64,000 nt of DNA from positions 248,001-312,000 of the forward strand of contig NC_059420.1 of assembly GCF_905220565.1 (NCBI RefSeq), written 5' to 3'. The notes beneath the pieces were generated by a model. It was not told where the DNA came from, made no database searches, and was given only the letters and a program-made list of their open reading frames with translations. Origin of the DNA: Melitaea cinxia (lineage: Eukaryota > Arthropoda > Insecta > Lepidoptera > Nymphalidae). A program made the translations under genes and the position numbers. Below, piece after piece: positions 48,701 through 62,100 of this stretch (within the stretch, counting starts at the first letter, position 1; each line of letters opens with the position of its first letter).

Positions 48701-51700
48701 GTTTTAGTCAATTTTTGCTTGATTTGTCTCCTCAAAACAAAATGAAATTGAAATACAGAAATTGAAAGACAGAATTTTTGTCTTGAAATAGATAGCAATG
48801 AGATAAAAATCCTAGCAAATATCTGGCACTGACGTTAATGGACCATTTTGGTTCTTATTTAGTTTAGTTTGAATTTTATAATGTTTGTTGACGCGATAGC
48901 GCAACGGTTACAGCACTGGTTTGTGTCTGTTGCGCTGGCGGTTGCGGGTTCGATCCCCGCACATGGCAAACGTTTGTGTTGGTCATACAGATGCTGTGTG
49001 GCTACGGCACTAAAGAATTTAGCCACCCCCTCTCTTCCCGTGGGTGTCGTAAGAGGCGATTAAGGGATAACAAGGTTCCACAACCACCTTGGAACTTAAG
49101 AAGCCGACCGATGGCGGGATAACCATCCAACTGCTGGCTTTGAAATACACAGGCCAAAGACGGGCGGCAGCGTCTTCGGTGCGACAAAGCCAGTACTGCG
49201 GTCACCAACCCGCCCAGCGTGGTGACTATGGGCAAAACACATGAGTTCACGTTATTTTTGGCGTAAACTTGTGGAGGCCTGTGTCCAGCAGTGGACTGTA
49301 TAGGCTGTAATGATGATACAGATGTTTGCCATTGAGGGTTAAGCTTATATTTATTTATTTTTTGTGTTCAGATCGATGTTTCTTTCATTTCATTCCTTAT
49401 CGAGTTTCATCCTGAACGACCTAATATTTTGAACTAATTTCAGCAAGTATTTTTTTTTTATGTTACTATGTCGGCAAACAAGCGTACGGCTCACCTGATG
49501 GTAAGCGATTACTGTAGCTTATAGACGCCTGCAACACCAGAAGCATCGCAAGCGCGTTGCCGACCGAATCCCCAATCCCCCCAGGAGCTCTGGTCACCTT
49601 ACTCACCAACAGGAACACAATACTGCTTGAAAACAGTATTATTTAGCAGTGATCTTCTGTAAGGTCGAGGTACTACCCCAGTCGGGCTGCTCCATATTTT
49701 GAGCAGGAAATTCCTGCTGTGCCCTACCTCGGTTATTATTAATTTTATAGTCTTTGTTGAATCTGTGTAATTGAGCTTGTAAAAAACATTAAAATTGGGT
49801 CAGTATCAATCAGTCAGTTATGACAAAGTACATTTTCTTCCCGTCGGGTGGCAGGTTCCGCGTGCGCGCCGAGGGCACTTGGAGCGAGCTGGACGTGCAG
49901 TCGTCCGCGTGCGTGGAGCTGCTGCTGCCGGCTCAGGTGTGCGTGGTGCGGCGCGACGACGGCCTGCCCCTCGCTGGCTGCCAGGTAAGCAGCCCTGGGA
50001 TGTGTGATGTAGGTAGTATATTATATTTAATTAATTAGTCATTTTGAGGGTAAGACAAATCTTCTTGTGTAAGCCATTCTCTGATTAAAGCTATAAACGA
50101 ATGAACGTGGTTTCCTTAAAATAAGCTTCCGTAAGATACCCAAGAGTCCAGAGATTTTTCCAGGATGGGCTCTAGAAACAGCGCAGCTTCTATCTGGTGA
50201 TGCTCATGAAGAACTTCGGAAAGATCTTCTGAAATGTTTATTGAAATTTCCTCATCAGATTTTGCTACGATTTTGCTACATTATGATGATGGCGTTATTT
50301 ATTTATTTAGCTTTAAAAACATTATTATAGATATTATTACTGTCTTAAACAGAGTCTCAGTCTGGAACCGAACCCTGAAGTGTTGACAAAGGTGCTTGCA
50401 TTGGTCTCCGACCACGTGGACCTGTTGCTTGAAGACTGGTACCCGTCCCTTGGTAAGTTGACAAAGGGTTTTGGCACGATCAAGCTCTACAGGCCTAGGC
50501 TCCAATCTCTTTTAAAGATGCTGTTTGTTTAACATATAAAGAATATTATTTATTTGTTTTACATTAAAAAAAAATAGCAGATAACCAAAATCATATCAGG
50601 TCATCAGCTCCTTTAATATTCTGGTACTTTACTTTTCATCTTTTTTTGGCGCCAGTCTCATATTCCCTCACAGCATCATACTACACAGATAGTACAAATG
50701 ATATATCACCTTAAGAGCTCATGAAGGTCCCTCACCCAGGTACCCGCTTCGTCCACACGTCGGAGGGCCGCTGCCTCATCACCCGCGTGGCGCCCTGCCC
50801 CGCCTGCCTGGCAGACGCCCAGCTGGAGCACGAGCCTCATCACGACCACGACAAGCACTTCGCTCAGGTTGGTGACCTTCACCCATCGACTATTAGTTAT
50901 AGTCTAAGATCCGTCTTAAGGAATATATATATTCTCACAAAGCGTGCGTGAAGGAAATTGCGCCCACGCTACATTGATTAATGGAGTAAATAAATTAAGA
51001 AGGTAAGTTAGTTTTACACAAATCATTCTGTTATTGTAAATTATAACCTCTTACGTGCTCATTGGACTCCTTTTCACTAACCCGGATCTCACACTAATAT
51101 GAATGGATATCAAAAAAACGGCCAAATAGTCTGAAGGTTGCCAATTTAATGTTTGCTCTTGGCGATAATTATAATATTAGAATGAAGAGAGAGATGGCAC
51201 AAAAAAATGTGTAGTTGAGTATGGATTAGTTCCTGGAGACCAAAGTTTAGACTAATAGGCTACCCGCTCAAATGTTCGTTGTTCTAGGTATTCAGACGCC
51301 TAGACCTCGGCAGCGCAGAACCACGCCGTCTCCGACTCTCCGAGGAATCCCGCGCCTCAGACGGTGACAGTGGCGTTGGGGCTGAATCTAACAGTATGAT
51401 AACCAATCTTACATCTCTTGCTCAGTATTTATTTTCAATTTGTTACATTTTAGTTTCCAAGAAGTCTACAATTACAGTAAATGTCGTGTTGTCTGTTAGC
51501 GTCCTCGCGGGTGGGCTCCACGGAGGGCGTCTGCAACAGCCCGTCGTTCGTGGCGACGTGCTGGACGCTGGAGGAGTGCGTGCTGGCCGCGTGCACGTCC
51601 GCGCCGCTGTGCTGCCCGCACCACGCCGACGTGCAGCTGGCGGACGTGGCGCCCGACACGGTGAGTGGCGGCTGGTGGCTGGTGAGTGGTGGCTGGTGGG

Positions 51701-53129
51701 TGGTGGGTGGCGGGTGATGACCCACCGTGCCGCACGTTAGAGGAGTTCTGTTTGACACAAGGACTCACTTAAATATAATTTAGTAAAAAAAAAACCGAGG
51801 ACGCTGTACACGCAGAAGATGGCCAAAATGGTAGTAGCTATGTGTGCCACATGTTGACACGAGGTTAGTTACATACATGGCACATGAGGACAACACAGTC
51901 GACTCACATCCCCCCCCCCCCTACAGCTCCTCCTGGACGTGGAGGAGGACAAGCGCGCCCGCTGGGAGCACATCACGCGCACGGCGGTGGCGGGGCGCGG
52001 CGCCTTCGGGACCGTGCTCACGGGCACGTGGCGCCGCCCGGGGGCCAAGCCCGTGCCCGTCGCCGTGAAGGCCCTTCAGCCAGTGGCGCCCCCGTCCGCC
52101 CACGATATACAGGCGATGCAGGCGTATAAGGTGAGGTCATATTTTGTGCTCAATCACAATTTTTTTTTTAATATTCCGGCGGCGTTTCAATCTCTATCTT
52201 TAGACAATCTTAAAAAAAAAAAACACTAAGACTTTGAGTAGAAAAGCTTGTTACGATATCAATGAATACCTTAACTCTATATCCCACTCTGTCATTAGAT
52301 ATAGTTCCAAATAAAAGTAGTCCTGGTCATTTCACGGTCATACTGTGATTTTATTTACTTTTTTGTATAAAGCTTCTTCGGCCTGCTATATCCCACTGCG
52401 GGGCATAGGCCTCTTTCCCCATATAGGAAAAGGATCTGACATTTTTTTTTTATTTTTCGAATGACGTTCGTTAAATAATATCGTTTCATTTAATCCACTA
52501 TTTTCTTAATTCTCGAGTATATTGCTATTTGGAGTTCCGGACTCCTCTACTATAAGTTCAATGAACTCCAAAGCTATAGTCCCGAGTCTATCGTACCTGT
52601 ACCGACCGCAGGCGGCGGCGTCCCGCTGGGAGCGCGACGCCACGGGCGGCGCGTGCCGCGCCTACTGCGGCCTGCGCCAGGAGCTGGGCATCCTGGCGCG
52701 CCTGCGCCACGCGCACGTGCTGCCGCTGCTGGCCGCCTGCCCCGCGCCGCTGGCGCTGCTGCTGGCCGTGGCGCCGCAGGTACCGCCCGGGCCGCCCGCG
52801 GAGCGCCGCTCGTGCCGCGTGCCTGTATCTAGCGACCGATATGTGTACACGTCGGCAGGGCTCGCTGGAGGGTGCGCTGCGGCGCTACCGTGGCTGCGGG
52901 AAGCGCGTCGGGGATCGTGCGGCGCGTGCGCTAGCTCTGCAGGTGGCGCGTGCGCTGGAGTACCTGCACGCGCACCGCGTGCTCTACCGGGACCTCAAGG
53001 TACCGCCTGCACGCCTGTTAATACACAACACAATAGATTAGAGTACATTGAATGACACACTAACAATTCACACTTATTTAGCACTTAGATATTAAATAAA
53101 TAGCAAGCGAAGACAAAGATCGTAAACGT

Positions 53130-53168
<39 letters not shown>

Positions 53169-56100
53169 CGTCCGTCCGTCCGTCCGTCCGTCCGTCCGTC
53201 CGTCCGTCCGTCCGTCCGTCCGTCCGTCCGTCCGTCCGTCCGTCCGTCCGTCCGTCCGTCCGTCCGTCCGTCCGTCCGTCTGTCTGTCTGTCTGTCTGTG
53301 TACTAACCTGTTGTACCATGAACCTTTGTATCAATCTCAAGGCATGCATTACATTACCGACAAACATGAACGTAACAAATAACTAAAGCCACTCCTCCAG
53401 TCGGAGAACGTGCTGGTGTGGTCGCTGCCGGCGCCGCAGGAGGCCGAGGACGCGGAGCTCAGCCCCGACCCCATCGACGTGCACGTCAAGCTGGGAGACT
53501 ACGGTGAGGAACGAGCAACCAAACACTACGTAAATGTAACATCGCAACAAATATTCTCCATATGAACATTAAAACTGCGCTTACGGCCGCGTTTAACATT
53601 TTTTTATGACATTCGTGGCCGCTATATCATCAGATGTATATTGTAACCATTGCACCGACATTTCATCGAAACCACAAATTCTTTTGTCCCAGGTATATCG
53701 CGCCTCGCCCCGCCCTCTGGTACAAAAGGCTTCGGTGGCACCGAGGGTTTCATGGCGCCCGAGATTATGAGGTACAACGGAGAGGAAGAGTATACTGAGA
53801 AGGTAGGTTGACAGTTCACTCACCGAGAGACCTCAGTTTCGTAACATTTAGGTGCTAGTACTTAAATATCAACTTGTACTAAGAATTGTACGCCATCGGC
53901 CATAAGTTCAGTTCGGAAATAAGTTAAGGAAAAGTTCTAAAATTAATTTTCACTCGTACTTTAGTTTCATTTAAAACGAGATGTTAAGTACTGATAATGG
54001 ACCTGGTTAATACGGGTTGATCTGAAAACCTGTGGGTGATAGAGCGCTAACAGTGCCTGTGGGCGCTCTGTGGAGAAAGGCGGCCCGCACATGGTGGGTC
54101 AAGCGTCGGGGCGCCGCGGTAGCATACGAAAGCGATCCCGTGGCGCACCGCTATGATGATGAGGGCACCGCTGGGTTTTACTGGGGAAACCTGTGGGTCT
54201 TTATAATCTCGTTTTCCTATTTTACACTGCTACAGTTCCTAACAATGATATTACATAAACATTTTTGAATATCAAAAATTAGAATTCCTAATGTGTTGGT
54301 AACACAAAAATAAAATCATACATATTGATAATACATTAAAAAATTATTTTAAAAATGTAATTATTGAATATATAAACTTGCTTTGCAAAATGTATGTATT
54401 TCAAGTATTGTCTGCGCAGTCCTTACTAATAGTTAATTTTCTACAATAGATTTATTATAAACTCCATTGTATAAAATTATCAGGTGGATTGTTTCTCGTA
54501 CGGAATGTTGTTGTACGAGATCTTCACGCTGCGGCAGCCGTTCGAAGGTCACGAGGCGGTCAAGGAAGCCGTGCTCGAAGGGGCCAGGCCTCCCCTCTCT
54601 CCCAGGGTAAGTTCGGTGAACGTTCATTTGATACTTTGACTACGGGGTATGTAATATTCTGTTGTATGTATTTTGCTTACATTGAGTTTTTTAGGTATAA
54701 AGATTTATAAAAAGTTGGTTCCAAAATACATACCTGAGGGATCCCAATGAGAAGTGATTAGTGCAAATGTTTCTGGTATTGTTTCCTTTTTAATGTGTAT
54801 TTTGTGTTTGTTTATTTTTGAACCTATCCATATGTACATTTAGTAACAAAATATTTGGTGAAATATAAAATATAACTTAACTTCAAATTGATATAAACGG
54901 TCAAATGCTTCGTTTAAAACTTTTTTGCTCAAAGTTTGTATTTTGGTCGACGTATAGTATAGTATGGCGGGGTATATTATAGCGATGATTTCCGCTTTGA
55001 TAGTTATTATGTTTCGTTAACATTTATGCGATGTTCAACGATGTGTACAATAAATAAATATAATATGATTTAATGTGTAATGTAAATGGAGCTTTTGTAA
55101 GAAAGGAAATGAAGAAGAACGTAAAGAAGACGAAAGTGGTGGTATTTGAAAGAGATGAGGCAGTGACAGGCTGCAATATCGTTATTGGAGATGAACAAAT
55201 TGAACAGGTGAATGAGTTTGTGTATCTGGGTTTAAAGTTTACAAGAGATGGATAGTGTGAGAGTGATATTGAAAGAAGAGTGAATGCAGGAAGCAGGGTG
55301 AACGGAGCTTTGCACTTCTTTATGAGCAGTTGGAAGGTGTCTAACAAGGCTCATTTGGCGATGCATGGGGGGTTGGTTCCGACACTCATGTACGGAAGTG
55401 AAAGTTGGGTATGGCAGAAAAAAAAGAAAGAATAAATGCAGTTGAGATGAGAGTGTTAAGAAATATGATAGGATTTAAACTGAGTGACAGGATAAGGAAA
55501 CGTTGTGGTCTGAAAGAAGATGTAGTGACAAAAATTGAGAAAAGTATGCTCAGATGGTTTGGTCATGTCGAGAGAATGTGTGAAGAACGATTGATGAAAA
55601 AAGTGTATAAGGCGAGTGTAAATAGAAGGGTTGAAAGGGGTAGACCTAGGCGGCCGTTTCGAGACTAAATAAGAGACGTCTTGAAAAAACGCCAAGTCAA
55701 GAGTACCCTAAACCGAAAAGCATGTATGAAGGGAATAATGAAAGTGGACGAATCGAAAGAAGTATGTAAGGATTGTAGCAAGTGGAATAAAGTGGTCTCT
55801 GCCTACCCCTACGGGAAAGAGGCGTGCTTATATGTGTGTATGTTGTATCACTTATCATCGGTGGCAGGCGTCGTGCCATTACGACCTGCGCGTTTATAAG
55901 TAAGCGTCAATCGCTTCCACGTTACGGAAGAGGTGGGCCCGAGTAGTCAGACGCGCGGTGCCCGCAGGACCTGCAGTACCCGTGCAGCCTGCTGGAGACC
56001 ATGCGGCGCTGCTGGAGCGGCGCGCCCGAGCTGCGGCCGTCCGCCGGCGCGCTGACGGCCGTGTGCGCGGCGCCCGAGTGCCTGGCGCTGCGGGACGCGG

Positions 56101-59100
56101 CCGCCGCGCGCCCCGCCGCCGCCGCCGCCGCCGCGCCGCTGCGCCTGGCGGGTACGGCTCTCACTCAAATCCGCTCTCTACTGTGCTCCATCTCAGCAAA
56201 AATACTGTACAAAATTTTATGCTAATCATTCCCTCCGAGCTAATCTGTTTCCCGTACGCTAACAGTGACCTCTGGGTTCACCCTGCCCCTTGATCTGAAT
56301 TATTACCGAAGCATTCATATTAATTTCCCACAATTTAATCTGTTCCTCGCTCTTTTCTCGCTCTCCCTTCATCCCCTGCCCTCTCCCTTATTACCCTTCT
56401 TTTCTATTTTAAATTCCACCGCACAAAACATATTGATTCCCTACCAATTAATATATTCGCTGTCCTTTTGTCAAAATACCCTCCTTTCCTCAACCCTCAA
56501 GCAGATGATCAAGCAGACGATATTCCTTGATTGACTTTCCATTTTCTTGCTGCGTACACCTACCTATCCCTTAGTCACTGTTATCTTCTCGTTTTACTCC
56601 TAGAACATGATAGCTAATGATATCTTCATGATTACTTCCAAGCTAATTTAATCTTTTGCTCTTTGTCACTCTCCTCTTCTCTCTTTATTGCCCCAGAAGG
56701 CAGCAGTCAATGATTAACTCTATTGGTTTTATGTCTTATAGAGGGCGACCTGGGATGGGAGGTGTGGTACGGTGGCGCGGAGCCCGAGCGCGCCCACACG
56801 CTCACCATATCCGACACCTTCCAGCACCACCACTCGCTGCGTGTGCCGCCTGGTGGGTACCGCGCACTTGCTCGTGAATTAGTCTATTTGTACATGCTTA
56901 AGCTGAAACTCATGTGTCAGATTAGAAAAATTACTTTTGCTTTTTTACCCTGTTTATCAATAAAGGTTGTAGGCTTTATTAAGTCACACTATATAATAAT
57001 TGGCATGGACTAAAGCAGAGTATAGTTCGACTAGCCCGTTGACGCAGTTTGTGGTGGCCCTGCTTTCTGCTCCGCGGGTTGCGGGATCAATCACCGCCTT
57101 AGTCGGGGTGTAGTATTTTTAAATATATATTTATATATTATGTTTTTTCTTTTGCTTCCGTCAGACAAGACAGAGCCGGTGATAGTGACAGCGATGTGCC
57201 GCGTGGGCCCCCACATGTGGCTCGGAGACTCCGTCGGTCGGATATTTGTTTACACGTGAGTACCAAGCAGGCTCACCTTGACTTTCTTCCTCCCCCTTCC
57301 TTATCTCATTAGCTCATTTAGCTGATACTGAAATATTTTGATGGATTCATTCATTTAAAATAGAAAATCTAAGGATCAAATTCCCACTTGTGGCTGTTGG
57401 CTTAACATACATTTCTGTAAAAGTGCGTTACAGCCATATACGAGATCAATGGCTAGAATTATCTATAATGGTAGGTGGATGAAACAATAGTCAAGTAAAT
57501 ACGCGTTATCAAAGATTACTCAAAAAATAGTCATCAGATCTCAATTAAATTTAAATGGGACTAGCATCAGCTTTTGATTAAAATGAGATTAATTGAAACC
57601 CCCCCCCCCCCCCAGTAAAAAGTGCTGAGGTAACATACTGTATTGAGAACCACCTCCTTTTTTGAAGTTGATGAAAAATGTTCAGCACTCGTGTTGAATT
57701 ACTGTTCCATTATCTTGTACGTTCTAGTATATCAACGTGCGCGCTCTCTTGGAGCGTGCGGCTGCAAGACGTGGTGGGCGGGGCTCCAAGCGCCGTCGCC
57801 GCGCTTGAGTTGCTCGCACCACTGCCGCGTGTCGCTGTTGCACTCGCGTGTGGGAGGTACCACTGTCACCTACCACTTACCACCAAACGAGTACACACAT
57901 CACTCTCCATTTCAATAATTTCAAGGGCCTGTTTGACCGGTTGTAGATAATGGTATTGATTGACGAATGACTTTATCCATCAGATAAAAGTACGTCGAGC
58001 ACGTGATACAGTATCATTTCTTACCATCGCATTACGCTATATTTCTGATATATTTCTAACCGCAAACGTAAATCTAAAAAATGTAGTTCATTAATTAAGA
58101 GAAACAGATCGCAATGGCCCTTTCTACAGGCTGTCAAAGTCTATTCGTAACTCATGTGCTGGATAAAGTTTATCCACAACTAATGAAACCGGCCCTGATT
58201 AGTTTTTTTTTTTTGTGTTTAGGCTGTTCATAGTGACCTCAGAGCGGCAAGAGGAAGAAGGCAGCTTCGTGCTGACGGAGCTCGGCGCGGCCACCGAGCT
58301 GAGCTGCCTCGCAGCCGTTCCCGTGGACGACAGGTGGGCTCTTACGATACAGCCCGTGACATCCCACTGCTGGGCATAGGTCTCTTTGTCCACGTAGAGG
58401 GATTGGATCTTAATTCATCACGCTGCTCCACTGCTGGATGGCGGATATGTTCCCTACTATGAGTAACGATCGCTATCACCTATTTATGATAACAACCGGG
58501 ACCGCTTAACGTGCTCTCCGAGGTACGGTGGGGAGATTCACAACGACTAGCAACCAGACTGGAACGTTCAGTCTCTCAGCCTCGACCGCGTCCACAAAGC
58601 CTGATGTGGTGCTATATGCAGCCATATACCTTCCCGACATGTTGCCTTTGAGGACTTGCCAGGTTATTGGAAATGCCGTTACAGTTGCTGTTATTGTAAA
58701 TGGCTGCCTCGGCTTTTTCGAGTTCTACCTCCAGTAACTTTTCATGATTTTACTGGTAGGTCTGCATGATTTTCTAGCATATGGCCAGGCTTACCTCGTG
58801 GTTTGCCTTTGTTATGGCCAGGAACTCGATCCACGCGTTATCCGCATGCTGGAGCGGCGTGAACGCTAGTTAAAACTTAGGTGGTGTTACTTGCCCCATG
58901 TCGGCCCTCGTTCGAGTGACTGGCGGCGCTTGCGAGCACCTTGGATTTTCGTCTTTGGTATATTTCTTTATTGCTCCGTTTGCAGCTCACTCAGTTCAAC
59001 CGGTCTTGGGGAAAGGTGGGGCAGTCGTTTTCCTCTTTTGGGAGAGATGGTGGATGGAACCCGGATGAACTTTTCTATAGCCATCAGTTGAGATTTCGCC

Positions 59101-62100
59101 TTATTTATTTATTTATTTAGTTGCACCAACAAGATAAACACCAATACATCACAAAAACTTATGGGTATCATCTTCGGAGTCGCGCCACCCAGCAGTTTGC
59201 AGTCGCCCTGATCTACAGAGATCCGTTTCTTCAAGAGTTGGTCATGCAGGGGGTGAAAGTTGTTGTGATTGGGCTGGTGTATGTTGTCCTTTTTTGGCAT
59301 AGAGGTAACATGAGCGAAAGTGCGTGGACCGTTTTTAGGAGTGCGTTTCGTCACACCCTCCTTAATCGAGTCCAGAGCTAGGTTTACCTCCTGGACTATT
59401 ATTTCCATTTGGAGCGATGGTTTCATTTTGAAAGCAGTGGTCTTGTTCGCCTTCCTCCATGTACGCAACCATAGGACACAGGAGAGGACAGGATCTCGGT
59501 ACGCGATGAAGTCGTGTCAATACGTGTCCACTTTAGGCTTTAGTAACTCGGCTTCTATAAGTTTCTCAGAGATGTAAAGGGTGTTGTCCGACAGGTCTTC
59601 CCAATGATTGCGCGATAGTAAATTTTTCGTTTCGCTTGAGTTTTCCTGCTGCTGTTGGCGCTTTTTCAAAGTTTGGATGCTCCTGCTTCAGAACCAGGAC
59701 TCCTGCAAACTTGCGAACACTCACTCGGATAGAACACACTTATCTAAACCTTTTTCACTACTTTTTTGTGTATGCGTGGCTCAAAAATCCTCATTTTAAG
59801 ATTGTTTTCACGGAGCCAAAGTTGATTCTATCGCGTTTAGGCTTGTACTCCGTGTGTGTCATAGTATATCGAGTGTCCGTGTCGCAGCGTGTCGCTGTGG
59901 GCGGGCGGGCCGGGGCTGCACGCCTACGCCGTGCGCGCGGAGGGCGTGAGCGCGGCGGAGCAGCTGGCGGCGCCCGCGCGCCTGGCGCTGCTGCGGGCGG
60001 CGCCCCGCCCGCTGTGCGTGCTGGGGGCGGCGCGCGCCGGTGAGTGTGCTGTGATTTGCGATTACAAACACCCCAAACACCTCCAGATATCCCCAACTCT
60101 TTCAAGCTACCCAAATATCTCCAAACACCCCCAAACACCCCAAATATCTCCAAACACCCCAAACATCTCCAAGTATACCAAACTTCATCAAGCAATCCAG
60201 ACATCTCTAAACACCCACAAACACCTCCGAGCAAACACATCCGAGCAGCCACCGCTAACCCTCCGCCCCCCCGCAGACGTGTTCGTGTTCTCGTGGAGCG
60301 CGCGGTCGCGGCGTCCCCCCGCGCGGCTGGACTGCAGCAAGCTGGTGCCGTGCTCCGAGAGCCTGCAGTCCATCGCCATCGACGACAGCCTCGGCCACGA
60401 GCGCTGCCGGGTGAGACACACACGCACATTACATTCGATTAACAGTTTGTTATCGCATCAAATAAAATGATTATTTTTACTGTTTGATAAGGCCATGGGT
60501 TGGAGGTGGGACTTGCCCTTAATTGATGTTGCGACATAAAGACTGACTGCGTGTCTGTGTTAATATTATATGGTTGAAGATCGTTTGGTTGAACGCGAAT
60601 AGTAAAAGAAACATTATTATATGTGTTGTGTGGCGAGAAAGGCTTATAGGTTATATAATTGTATGATACGACCAATAGCAGTGAAGCATTGATGGTAAAT
60701 ATTGAAAAAACTGGCGAAAATTTTATCCTTTTCATATCATAACACGTGGGATAATATGAAAATTTCCGTGTAAACGGAGTCGCGGACAACAAGTAGTTGT
60801 AAATATAAGTTTTTCTCAAAAATTATATATACTGAAATGTAAAGCTGCGGCAAATATAATATATTAACTGTGGGAAATATATAAAATACTCATTGTTTGT
60901 ATTTGCGTCTGCGATGGAAGATTTCATGCAGAACACGCAAACAGAATCATTCGCAGATATACTACAACAAGGTTTTTTTCATATATGACAGAACATCATA
61001 ATGCAATTTTACTATTAGTATCGTAGGTCTTATTCCGACTTAACATAACTAAATAACGTCCGGTAGGTGACAGCGCTGGCGGTGATTGGCGACCAGGTGC
61101 TGGTGGGGACGGCGTGGGGCTGCCTGGTGGTGGCGCACGCCGCCTCCCTACTACCACTTACTGTCTTCAGGCCCTATGAGGAGGAGGTCAGTGCTTGCCG
61201 ACTGGTACCCATACCGCCTGGTAATAATGGCTTGGTTACACTAGGTGGCATAAATTCGGACAAATGCACACAAGTGTATAGTCACTGACCAAACCATTCT
61301 TCTTTTTAGTATCCTTAACAAATGTCGTCTGTTTCTTCCCATATTTACCGGTGCAGCTTTAACCCAGATGAAACAGACCTCCAAATCAATGAAAGTAGGG
61401 AATAGCAAGAGATATCCTGTTCAAAATCTAGAGCAGCCCAATTGTCGAAGTATCATAACCGTACAGAGGATCAGAGCTACATAACACTGCTCTCGATAAT
61501 TCTGTGTTCCTGTGGTGAGTAAGGTATAGAGAGCTGGAGAGGATCGGGGTAGGGTCAAAGGCTACAGCTTCTTACCATCATACGGTTGATTGTCGACGTA
61601 GTATTACAAAAATGAAACTGCCAAAGATTCGAGGAGTAACGGAGAGTCGTGTCGTTCTCCAGGTGCGTGCGATAGTGCCCCTGCCGCCCCTGGGGCGCGG
61701 GGCGCGGCGCCAGGAGCGGCTGGTGACGTTCGGCGCGGGCTACCGGCCGCTGGTGCAGAGATACGCGCCCGCGCAGGTACACATACAGCCCTCCTTTTAC
61801 ATTTCATCTTCATTGCGCCACTAAATATACTCATTTCATTTTAATCCTGTTTTCTTTTGAGTAAACCTATAACCATCCATTTCATACGTTCCCTCGATGT
61901 TTGGACACTAGATATGAGTGATTCCCAAAATATACACTCCAATCTTTATCCTATATTCCAGCGTTCCCCATTTGCCGGGTCGCGATCCGATACCGGGCAT
62001 TTAAAATAAAATACCGGGTCGCAGTATTTCCGCTTTGTTTACAAAAATAATACCCGCTATCGATCGACGCATCGTAAATATTCGTAAGCGATTCGGTTCC

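Noticed and set aside
53092..53367. DGRT-repeat ORF
   Set aside because: Produced by the TCCG microsatellite.
59791..60429. 212-codon minus-strand ORF
   Set aside because: Antisense of exons 51 and 52 plus the CCAAACACC repeats; no domain.
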